64,000 nt of DNA from Bifidobacterium asteroides (GTDB lineage: Bacteria; Actinomycetota; Actinomycetes; Actinomycetales; Bifidobacteriaceae): contig NZ_QGLL01000006.1 in NCBI RefSeq assembly GCF_003202695.1, forward strand, positions 558,001-622,000. The letters run 5' to 3'. Every line of letters begins with the position of its first letter. The first letter of the stretch is position 1. Both the position numbers and the translations under genes were made by a program. This document shows positions 56,471-64,000 of the stretch, in pieces. The notes below the pieces were generated by a model. It was not told where the DNA came from. It ran no database searches and was given only the letters and a program-made list of their open reading frames with translations.

Positions 56471-57610
56471 GTGACATCACAGTCCACCGGCTCAGACGGA
56501 TCCAAGGCACCCGCACCGGACCGCGATCCCCGTCCTGTGACCTTCCGAATAGCCCGGTTCACCCCACGACCTCAATCAGAGCGTCCGGCACGAACCAACC
56601 CATTCGCCAAGAGCAACCCCTTTGCCACGGCTGGCAACCGACGGGCCCGAGGCCGCCGCTGGACGCAGGAGTACACGATCCGCATTGCCCCACAGCGCAC
56701 TGTTCTGGATGCCCTTTTGCAGATCAAGCGGGAGGTGGACCCCACACTGAACTTCCGGTACTCCTGCGGACATGGCATGTGCGGATCGGATGCCGTGCTC
56801 ATCAACGGCCGCCCGGATCTGCTCTGCACTGCCACCATCGCCGACTGCCTTTCCGCATCCAAAACCATGCCGAACGTATACGCCACACCCGGTGTAGCTA
56901 ATGGAAATTCGCAGGCTCAGCAGCCTCCAGCCTTCCGCCGCACCGGCACAGCGACCACCGCAACGGCCGTATCCACGTCAGCATCGCACTCAGATTCAGT
57001 CCCAGACTCAACGGCCACAAACTTCTCGGCTACAGATCCTACGGAAACCGGAACCGCTACAAAAGCTACAAGCCATACTGACACACCACATCCTACAGAA
57101 ACATCAGGCTATGCAGAATCTTCAGTAGTAGAGATCCGCCCACTTCCCGGCTTCACTCCCCTCAGAGACCTGATAGTGGACACCGATGCCATGTTTGAGC
57201 AGATTAGACGCTTCAAGCCTTATCTGCTCAATGATGATTCCTCTGCTGATAGCAGCCAAGCAGCCCAGACAAAGGCAGCCAAGGCAGAACCAGCGTCGGA
57301 ATACCGGCAAACCCCGGAAGAGCTGGCCCGGTATGAGCTGCTCAGCACCTGCATCGCCTGCGGACTCTGCCAGGGGGCCTGCCCCATTTATGCGGGCGGT
57401 GAGGCCTTCGCCGGCCCGGCAGCCATGATCGCAGCGGCTCGATTCATCAACGATTCCCGCGACAGCCATCGGCAGGAACGTCTTGAGGCCATTGACCAGG
57501 TGGACGGAATCCAGGCTTGCCAGTCCATACGGGCCTGCACCCGACCCTGCCCCCGAGGGATCGACGTGGGCGAAGAGATGTGGAAGCTGGTCGAAGCCGT
57601 CAAGGAGTAG
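56471..57610 (+). CDS. sdhB: Succinate dehydrogenase/fumarate reductase iron-sulfur subunit with low-complexity insertion
   Basis: The 379-residue subunit carries the [2Fe-2S] site YSCGHGMCGSD with Asp as third ligand, as in E. coli SdhB, and LLC. Later cluster motifs are CIACGLCQGACPI and CQSIRACTRPCPRGI for the [4Fe-4S]/[3Fe-4S] centres. Two features are unusual: a ~75-residue basic/Pro-rich N-terminus and a Thr/Ser-rich insertion of ~85 residues (about 140-225) between the domains, so it is far longer than the usual ~240-260. GTG 56471 with AGGAG 5 bp upstream is the best start. No SdhC/SdhD gene is adjacent. Confidence 0.9.
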   Translation: MTSQSTGSDGSKAPAPDRDPRPVTFRIARFTPRPQSERPARTNPFAKSNPFATAGNRRARGRRWTQEYTIRIAPQRTVLDALLQIKREVDPTLNFRYSCGHGMCGSDAVLINGRPDLLCTATIADCLSASKTMPNVYATPGVANGNSQAQQPPAFRRTGTATTATAVSTSASHSDSVPDSTATNFSATDPTETGTATKATSHTDTPHPTETSGYAESSVVEIRPLPGFTPLRDLIVDTDAMFEQIRRFKPYLLNDDSSADSSQAAQTKAAKAEPASEYRQTPEELARYELLSTCIACGLCQGACPIYAGGEAFAGPAAMIAAARFINDSRDSHRQERLEAIDQVDGIQACQSIRACTRPCPRGIDVGEEMWKLVEAVKE

Positions 57611-57674
57611 CCAAGCTCATGCCCACACAGGTCAACAAGAGCCGGCGACAGGCTTGTGCCCTCTAGTCGTTACC

Positions 57675-58361
57675 ATGGTTAGCATGGACAAAACCTCGTA
57701 CAACAACATCGCCAGAGGATGGGAATTCGCCGAGGCAAGCGCTCTGAACGTCGAATCCGACAGGTTGCAGACCTTGCGAGACAAGGCTACAGAGGCCGGA
57801 TTCGCCCAATGTTCCCGGTCTCAAGGCGCCTTCCTGCAGTTCCTGGCCGGCCGGAACGCTCCGGCTTCCATCATTCTGGTAGGCAACGGCTCCGTGGTCG
57901 AAGCCCTGCGCCTAATGACGGGCCTGCATGGTCATGGCCAGTTCACCGCCGTTGACTCCACAGCCCAAGGCACCTCGCTGGTCAAGAAAATTTTCGCTGG
58001 CATGGAGAAAGTCCATCCAGGCATGAGGCTGCGGGCGGTCAACGCGGCTGCCCGAACCTACTTCCCCAAGCTCAACCCCAGCGACTACGACCTTATCGTC
58101 GTCTCAGGCAATGGGGACAACTACCAGCAGGTTATGGACCAGGCCCCGCGCCTGCTCAAGGACCGGGGACAGCTGATCTTCACGGATGCCTTTGACCTGC
58201 TGGAGAATCCAGACAAGGGCGGCGTGCTCAACCCGGCCAATAGATCCGCCAAAACGACCACCTTACGCACCATCATGGAGGTCATAGGCAAAGACCACGC
58301 CTGGGAATCCTGCCTGCTGCCCATCGGCACGGGCATGATCATGGCCACCCGCGCCCACTGA
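57675..58361 (+). CDS. SAM-dependent O-methyltransferase family protein
   Basis: The ~228-residue protein resembles class I O-methyltransferases of the COG4122 group: ASIILVGNGSVVEALRLM in place of the usual glycine-rich SAM loop, HGQFTAVDSTAQG with the ribose-binding acidic residue, DYDLIVVSGNGDNYQQVMDQAPRLLKDRGQLIFTDAF. The SAM motif is diverged and the substrate is unknown. ATG 57675 and ATG 57684 are both possible and neither has a good ribosome site, so the message may be leaderless. Confidence 0.78.
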   Translation: MVSMDKTSYNNIARGWEFAEASALNVESDRLQTLRDKATEAGFAQCSRSQGAFLQFLAGRNAPASIILVGNGSVVEALRLMTGLHGHGQFTAVDSTAQGTSLVKKIFAGMEKVHPGMRLRAVNAAARTYFPKLNPSDYDLIVVSGNGDNYQQVMDQAPRLLKDRGQLIFTDAFDLLENPDKGGVLNPANRSAKTTTLRTIMEVIGKDHAWESCLLPIGTGMIMATRAH

Positions 58362-58379
58362 CTGCCGCGCACCTATTAT

Positions 58380-59147
58380 TCAGGCACGGTGACGCAAGAT
58401 GGCTTCGACAGCCTCATCCGGATCATCAGTGCGGATGACCAGATCGGGGTCCAGCTCAGAAATCATGCCCCGCTGCTTCACCGTGTCCGAAATCCAGTCA
58501 AAGAGCCCCTGCCAGTAAGCCCTGTCGAAGAGGACGATGGGCATGCTGGGTGCCTTATGTGTTTGGACCAGGGTCAGCACCTCAAACATCTCATCCAGGG
58601 TACCGAACCCACCGGGGCAGACGATGATGCCCGAGGAATATTTCATGAACATCATCTTGCGTACGAAGAAGTAGCGGAAGGTGATGCCCAGATTCACCCA
58701 GCGGTTGAGTCCCTGCTCCATGGGCAATTCGATGCCCAGACCGACGGACTTGCCACCGACCTCAGCGGCGCCCTTGTTGGCCGCCTCCATGATGCCAGGC
58801 CCTCCCCCGGTAATGACTGCCATACCGGCCTTGGCCAAGTCGCCGCCCATCTTGCGCGCAGCGGCATAGTTAGGATCCTCCCTGCCGGTCCGAGCGGAAC
58901 CAAAGATGGCGGCTGCCGGCCCCAGCTCCGCCAATGCACCGAACCCGTCGACGAACTCGGCCTGGATGCGCAGCACCCGCCAAGGATCCATATGCAGCCA
59001 GTCCGTGTCACCGCCCGATGAGAGCAAACCAGCATTGGCGTCCGCCTCAGGAATCATGGGCCCGCGCATAATGACCGGACCGCTGTGGTAGGTCCTGCCC
59101 AGGTCCGGACCCTCGTCGTCATTGTGATTGTCAACCATATCCGCCAT
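58380..59147 (-). CDS. LOG-family (TIGR00730) Rossmann protein
   Basis: The 255-residue product has the LOG signature PGGFGTLDEMFE plus AAIFGSARTGREDPNY, AVITGGGPGIMEAANKGA and the Arg in FRYFFVRKMMF. Family members are nucleoside 5'-monophosphate phosphoribohydrolases, first known for releasing cytokinins and active on nucleotides such as AMP. GAAGGA upstream of ATG 59147 supports the start. Bacterial role is not established. Confidence 0.92.
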   Translation of the reverse strand: MADMVDNHNDDEGPDLGRTYHSGPVIMRGPMIPEADANAGLLSSGGDTDWLHMDPWRVLRIQAEFVDGFGALAELGPAAAIFGSARTGREDPNYAAARKMGGDLAKAGMAVITGGGPGIMEAANKGAAEVGGKSVGLGIELPMEQGLNRWVNLGITFRYFFVRKMMFMKYSSGIIVCPGGFGTLDEMFEVLTLVQTHKAPSMPIVLFDRAYWQGLFDWISDTVKQRGMISELDPDLVIRTDDPDEAVEAILRHRA

Positions 59148-59382
59148 GTACGCATTCCTTCATCGGGCCCCAATCCGAAGGACCCGCTCGATCCTGTTCC
59201 GGCTCTCATGATAGCGGCCCCCGCCGCCCGGCTGACAGCAAGGTAGCCATCGGCACTCGACTATTCAGAATGCTGTCTGCCTAGGCAGAGCTCACCCGGA
59301 ATACGAACCATTGAGCCAAGTTTCTTGCTTCCGTGCTTTACGGTTCTGTTGGATAACTATCAAGGCAGATCTGAATATTCGG

Positions 59383-60735
59383 CTACATCTCAAACTTCAT
59401 CTGCGCTGAACCAGTCATATTAACTTCCTTCAGTGAAGCTGTTTGCGCGAATTGGCTCAATTCCATCTCGGCATGGGCATAGGGAAATGAGACCCGCAAC
59501 TGGCAGGTTCCCTTTTTACTTCTCGCGCCGAAATGCGCGTACGATACGCCGCCTTCAGGCGGAACCTGGCGGTAATGGCGTGATGTCTGCAATACGGTGA
59601 GGCATCCCGCATATTCTCCGTCAAGCCAGACTTGGATTGTCGGCCAGCCTTTGTACTTACCTGTTTTGATGAATCCATGCAGCAATCTCACCCAGACCTC
59701 GTCACTGGTGGAGAATCGGTTAAACAGGTCCTGATGCTTTGCCGCACCCGACACACCAACGGTCTGCCACTTATCTATACCCTCTACGATGCACTGACCA
59801 TCGGGACGCTGATTGCATGGGCGATGCACACCTCTCCCCTTGAAACGCCGGGACTGCCTAGGCTGCTTCAATGCCGTAGAAGCACTGGCTGAAGAAGTTG
59901 ACGCATTGAGAACAGTAGTGAACCCACCGCCTAGCCCGCTCATATACCGGCGCATCCATTCAAAGCACTCCTGAGTCTGCGCGGCGTCAGACAATGCACG
60001 ATGCTCCTCGTTCTCTGCGATGTCGAATCTGCGAATAAGATCCTGCAGCCGGTGGTGCTTCTCCTGGGGAAACAAAGCTCGGCTCATTTGTAAGGTATCC
60101 ATGCACACTGGGCCGGGCATGGTATACTCCACTCGTGCACTCTCAGCTTCGAAAAACCTCATATCGAAGCGCAAATTATGACCTACAACAGGGTCGTCGC
60201 CGACCCAGGACCAGAACAAAGGCAACACATCGCCGATCTTCGGCTGACCGTCCAGCATGGCATCAGTAATGCCAGTCAATTCGACAATCCTGCTGTCCAA
60301 ACTCCTGCCGGGATCAACCAAGGTATCGAAACTGTCGACAATGCTCCGGCCGCGAACCTTCACTGCCCCGATCTCGATGATCTGATCCATCTGTGCACGC
60401 AGACCCGTCGTCTCGGTATCAAGCACCACATAATCCACAGGCAAGCCGTCATCGTTGTCGGCAGGTTTCGCATTATCGTTCAAAGGAACCAGCTCGTCAG
60501 CGGGCCGTTTTGCATGTTTTCCTCTCGGACCATGCCTTTTCTTAGCGGTTGGGCTTATATGCTCATTTCCGAGGTCTTGAGTCTTCTGTTTATGCGCCAT
60601 CGCATACAGCACTACCAACAGAATGATAACCGCAATACTGATTCCTGAGATCACCGGATGCATGATGATCACACCAAGCACTGCAAGAATGACAATACCC
60701 AGCAACGTGCCCTTGTCATTCTTCCTTTTCCTCAC
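59383..60735 (-). CDS. Membrane-anchored DEDDh exonuclease with C-terminal domain
   Basis: The 450-residue protein starts with two closely spaced membrane helices (residues ~10-46), then a basic linker. A DnaQ-like exonuclease follows (~100-270) with all DEDDh residues: YVVLDTETTG, VVGHNLRFDMRFF and EHRALSDAAQT. After a Ser/Ala-rich linker comes a ~140-residue domain (VWVRLLHGFIKTGKYKGWPTIQVWLDGEYAGCLTVLQTSRHY) that I cannot name with confidence. DnaQ-family enzymes trim 3' ends of DNA or RNA; anchoring one to the membrane is unusual. ATG is at 60735. Confidence 0.85.
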   Translation of the reverse strand: MRKRKNDKGTLLGIVILAVLGVIIMHPVISGISIAVIILLVVLYAMAHKQKTQDLGNEHISPTAKKRHGPRGKHAKRPADELVPLNDNAKPADNDDGLPVDYVVLDTETTGLRAQMDQIIEIGAVKVRGRSIVDSFDTLVDPGRSLDSRIVELTGITDAMLDGQPKIGDVLPLFWSWVGDDPVVGHNLRFDMRFFEAESARVEYTMPGPVCMDTLQMSRALFPQEKHHRLQDLIRRFDIAENEEHRALSDAAQTQECFEWMRRYMSGLGGGFTTVLNASTSSASASTALKQPRQSRRFKGRGVHRPCNQRPDGQCIVEGIDKWQTVGVSGAAKHQDLFNRFSTSDEVWVRLLHGFIKTGKYKGWPTIQVWLDGEYAGCLTVLQTSRHYRQVPPEGGVSYAHFGARSKKGTCQLRVSFPYAHAEMELSQFAQTASLKEVNMTGSAQMKFEM

Positions 60736-61643
60736 GCTTGATAAGCTACACCGCAGCCTGGAAACCCATCAACATTATTCGGATTCCCTCTATCAGTGCG
60801 TGTAAACATCAACGGACACCTTTGCAGGGAACGAAGAGCATGACTCATGCAAGGTCCAGTGTGAATGTATCGCTTTCTGCATAAGTTCGCTCACTTACAA
60901 CATGCCATAATCAAGTAACTCGGCAAAACGATACTGAACATCGACCGGCAGTAACTGATGCGTCGCTTATATGTCTTTGCTAGGACTGCTGAAAACAAAC
61001 TTACCTTTGAAACAAATTCTTGAACATTCCCATTGCTTCCCTGTCCGCTATAACTTCTGCAGCAGAAGATGTGGGGGGAAATATATAATGCGGGGTGACT
61101 CTGCATCAAACCTTAAACATACTGAATACAGTACTTTTCGTATATTCTGACCCAGTAAGCAGCAAGCGCCCTGAAAACGGTAGGGCTTTAAGGTAAATAG
61201 GCTTAACTTTAATGTCACAGCAGACATATCAATCCTGCCGCGCAAACACCTCTTTGATAAAAAAGACTCGATCTATCGTCTGATGACTTTCCCATTCAAG
61301 CATCTAATCAACAACATCGTCTGCTCTTCAAATAACTGACAGATTGACAGCACATTGACTCTAAAAAGTATAAGGACGAATCACGCTCAAACTTTCGAGC
61401 AAGGGGACCCTATTTTGCAATTTATCAATCCAATCAAATACCTGTCCACAGGAGCTATGTGCAAAAGCAACGCTAACGAATTGTTTCCAAACTTGGAGCT
61501 GTTTTCCACGGTATTCGATTAGCATCGTAAACCCGTCATCTCTGTGACCTACAGGAGGGGGGCTGATATGAATGCCGACTTCAATCTCACTTAGGCCTGC
61601 ATGATATTCTATTGCCGTTCACTGAGGACGAGAGGAAGCGCAA
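60736..61643. other. A+T-rich gene-poor region
   Basis: About 900 bp are clearly richer in A+T than the rest. Small open frames exist (for example 60891-61109 and 61048-61245 on the minus strand) but none has a recognisable domain or good ribosome site. A short leader-like frame at 61568-61594 has a strong ribosome site. Confidence 0.55.
61568..61594 (+). CDS. Possible 8-codon leader ORF
   Basis: AGGAGG (61553-61558) within a G-rich stretch lies 9 bp before an ATG opening MNADFNLT and a stop. It precedes the lipoprotein gene by 49 bp and may be a leader or a broken gene start. Confidence 0.25.
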   Translation: MNADFNLT

Positions 61644-62114
61644 ATGCGTAAGGGCATAGCGGCTACAGTAGCCGCAATAGTCATGTTGATAGGCTTGTCA
61701 TCCTGCGGAGGAAATTCTTCAACAAGCTCGGATGCAAGAAAGCAAACGAACAGTTCACAAGGGGAGCCCAGGAAAACGAACAAAGCTCCACAACCGGCCG
61801 ATCTAACAGGGACATGGAAGCAGACAAACGGTTCCGATAAAGACCACTACCAGCAGGCAACGGTGACCGCTGATAGCATAGAAATCAATTGGGTGAGCCC
61901 CGACACCACCAGCCTATATTGGTCCGGCAGCTTCACCCCGCCCACCACCGCCGGCGGCTACTCTTGGACCAGCCAGGGAAACAAGGACAAAATGTCGCAG
62001 AGCTTGCTCGCCTCACAGGACGACACCAAAGATTTCACGTATGAAAACGGTGAAATCACCTACAAGGCCAGCGCGATGGGCACCACAACCACCGTTCACC
62101 TCAAGAAGCAGTAA
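61644..62114 (+). CDS. Small secreted lipoprotein
   Basis: The 156-residue protein has a lipoprotein signal (RKGIAATVAAIVMLIGLSSC with lipidated Cys21), a Ser/Thr/Asn/Lys-rich spacer and a compact C-terminal domain beginning LTGTWKQTNGSDKDHYQQAT and ending TTTTVHLKKQ, probably a small beta-barrel. Similar small lipoproteins occur in bifidobacteria, but the role is unknown. AGAGGAAG before ATG 61644 fits. Confidence 0.8.
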   Translation: MRKGIAATVAAIVMLIGLSSCGGNSSTSSDARKQTNSSQGEPRKTNKAPQPADLTGTWKQTNGSDKDHYQQATVTADSIEINWVSPDTTSLYWSGSFTPPTTAGGYSWTSQGNKDKMSQSLLASQDDTKDFTYENGEITYKASAMGTTTTVHLKKQ

Positions 62115-62129
62115 AAAATATCTGTATAG

Positions 62130-62138
62130 CCCCCCCCC
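62130..62138 (+). repeat. C9 homopolymer
   Basis: Nine consecutive C residues lie 16 bp after the lipoprotein stop. Such tracts slip during replication and sequencing; here it is outside any gene. Confidence 0.7.
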
Positions 62139-62207
62139 TCAACTTCTACCCAAGAAATGTCATACAAAAGCGTATTTCTGAGGTGCGATCTGCTTTTCCT
62201 ATGCAAG

Positions 62208-62873
62208 TCAGGTCATGTTAAAGATGTGAATCAGAATCCAGACGATACCTGCACCCAGAGAGAATCCAACGGCAGAAGTCACACAGAAATTGATGACCGG
62301 CCCCACAATCGGATGGGACTTGAACGCCTGGCTGTAGTATCGATTTCCAGGCATGAGCCACTTTCGTTCAAAGCGGGTTCGTTTACTACGGTCCACTTCC
62401 TCGCCAGACAGAAAGGCCTTGATCTCCCGATAGGTCTGCACATCATTGCGGGCTTTAATCTGCTCGATGTACGCGGCAGCTATGATACCCAAAATGCCCG
62501 TTATCAGAGCCAAGGCAAGCGTGGCATACAGAATCACATCTGACTTATTCAACTTCAAATAGAAAGTAAATCCGACGATAAGGGTCAAAAACATGAAGAC
62601 CGTGAGAATTCCACAGACCAAGCCGAGTCGGCGAAGGTTTTTAGTTTCCGAATCAATGCTCTTATCCATGATGTCGAGATCTCCTCTGATCAGTTGGTCA
62701 ATGGTCACATCGAAGAGGTTGGACAGGAGGAGCAGGTTCTGCACGTCCGGGTAGGTGCGATCGTTCTCCCAGTTGGATATGGTCTGGCGGGACACAAATA
62801 TCCTCCCCGCAAGATCGTCCTGGGACATGCCCCGCTCCGAGCGATACCGGCGAATCTGATTGCCCAGTTCCAT
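62208..62873 (-). CDS. Membrane-bound XRE-family regulator
   Basis: The 221-residue protein has an N-terminal Cro/C1-type helix-turn-helix (IRRYRSERGMSQDDLAGRIFVSRQTISNWENDRTYPD) and three or four membrane helices: LVCGILTVFMFLTLIVGFTFYL, VILYATLALALITGILGII and VINFCVTSAVGFSLGAGIVWILI. Such fusions act as membrane-tethered repressors responding to envelope cues. ATG 62873 has AGGGG just upstream; the frame continues to 62945. It faces the lipoprotein gene. Confidence 0.85.
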   Translation of the reverse strand: MELGNQIRRYRSERGMSQDDLAGRIFVSRQTISNWENDRTYPDVQNLLLLSNLFDVTIDQLIRGDLDIMDKSIDSETKNLRRLGLVCGILTVFMFLTLIVGFTFYLKLNKSDVILYATLALALITGILGIIAAAYIEQIKARNDVQTYREIKAFLSGEEVDRSKRTRFERKWLMPGNRYYSQAFKSHPIVGPVINFCVTSAVGFSLGAGIVWILIHIFNMT

Positions 62874-64000
62874 ACCCCTGCCACTCGCTTTCCCTGACCA
62901 TCGTTCGCTAACCGATGTTGGTTGATGACTATGTGGTTGCATCATCGTGACCTGCGCAAGTCCGACCCCCTCAAGCTATCAACACAAGCTCTCACCCAGC
63001 AAAAATTCCCCCGCCAAAAGTCTTTGACATCCTCATTTTTCAAGGATTATCAGCATGGCTCAACCAAAATGAAGGCTGGAGAAGCACCTCAGACGGGTTA
63101 TCAACGCCACACCAATCACACTCGCCTCACGTTGCCGATTGCCAAGCCCTATGTATTGTCATGCAATTAAGCCATCCAAAGATAAGAAGGTATAGCCAGT
63201 GGGACAAGACCCGGTCATACTCCCCATGATCCACGAGTGGCATCGAAGGATTAAGTCAACTGATGCGCTTCACGATTGGAAATCGGCCATCGGCTCCGCG
63301 GCAAGACTTGACGGATCCGGTCCGTAGATACTCATCGGCATGGATTAGGGTCCTATCCTGGAAATGGCAGCCACTTACCAAGGCGACTCTAAGAAGTCAA
63401 CTTGGGTAGGTGGCTTATATACCACGCCATGACACCGGCATCAGACAATGCTATAAGAGAGTTCAGAACAACTTTGAATTGACCAAGGAGCAGACGGGAA
63501 TCAACAGCTGTATCGAGGTGGATAACCAGATGTTCAACACCATGGTGTCCAGAAACCCCGGCCGGGACTTGCACTGTTCTATTTCATTGACACAGGCTCT
63601 TTTGGCCGAGCGAGCTTCGCAGCAGCACGTTTCACCGTTTGTACCAGATGATCGAATGCCTCAGAATACGACGGAGTATCCTCCCTTGAAAGTCGGATTC
63701 AGGAGGAAATTGCAGGACATCGAGCCGTAGAGCGGGGAGATCCTCTGCCTTCTCAGAACCGGGTGAATACAGGCCAGGCCGCGCCAACCGTCCTTCCATG
63801 CCAGCCGGGACAGGACATCCGCACTGGATGATGCAGTAGCGCCAACGACCGATCCAAGCTGCGGGGAACGGCAGGACGAACAATATCAGAGCCTCCTGCC
63901 TGTCACCAGTAACCAGCATCAGCCAATAGACTGTATCCAAGATGCTTCCAACTACTCAATACGCGCCCATGCAACGCTGCAGGGGAAGATGTCCAAAACT
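62874..64000. other. Gene-poor right end of window
   Basis: Over 1.1 kb no full gene is recognised. Short frames exist on both strands (for example 63389-63574 and 63632-63940, minus), and a 30-residue minus-strand stretch ending RAAAKLARPKEPVSMK near 63576 looks protein-like, so the region may hold gene remnants. Nothing can be named. Confidence 0.5.

Noticed and set aside
63389-63940. Small ORFs at the right end as genes
   Set aside because: None has a ribosome site or family motif; they may be remnants but cannot be named.

Overview
The window looks like a chromosome segment of a high-G+C Gram-positive bacterium, most likely a Bifidobacterium or close relative. Support: two WhiB regulators, the whiB1-pdtaS gene pair, the mfd-eno-ftsB-DUF501-ppx order, a UPF0182 membrane protein, paired LytR-CpsA-Psr (LCP) proteins, strong GGAGG-type ribosome sites and many ATGA/GTGA stop-start overlaps. 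Most of it is ordinary core genome. There is no rRNA operon, CRISPR array, prophage module or intact insertion sequence.

Layout. 0-6.7 kb is a cell-envelope block: the start of a family 2 glycosyltransferase, a WhiB protein, two LCP glycopolymer ligases, an orphan FtsK/SpoIIIE (EccC/EssC-like) ATPase and whiB1. 6.7-10.7 kb holds a PdtaS-type kinase, a hemolysin III family protein, greA, an FKBP and tRNA-Leu. 10.7-18.7 kb is a leftward pth-mfd-eno-ftsB-DUF501-ppx cluster. 18.8-24.3 kb carries an acetyltransferase, UPF0182, a glycosyltransferase and a flavin reductase. 24.4-28.9 kb is the most informative part: a candidate M-box (Mg2+) riboswitch before a two-gene ABC transporter with duplicated permease, then a fluoride riboswitch before two overlapping crcB/fluC genes. 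28.9-35 kb has a bile-acid/sodium symporter family protein, a broken L,D-transpeptidase, a hydrolase, ychF, proC and a proline iminopeptidase. 35-37.5 kb is a LacI regulator plus ribokinase.

37.8-47 kb contains an unusual double histidine kinase, its response regulator, an intact MacB/FtsX-type ABC exporter and beside it a decayed second copy of the same exporter. 47-54 kb has metY, a pyridoxal kinase and the yraN-comM-dprA cluster. 54-59 kb holds a DNA alkyltransferase-like gene overlapping dprA, a two-subunit succinate dehydrogenase/fumarate reductase without membrane anchor genes, a methyltransferase and a LOG-family protein. 59-64 kb starts with a membrane-anchored DEDDh exonuclease and then becomes A+T-richer and gene-poor, with only a small lipoprotein and a membrane-bound XRE regulator; this end looks accessory.

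How genes work together: the riboswitch-controlled units probably manage Mg2+-linked transport and fluoride expulsion; the kinase/regulator pair probably controls the neighbouring exporter; LCP proteins, glycosyltransferases, FtsB and WhiB proteins belong to envelope growth and division.
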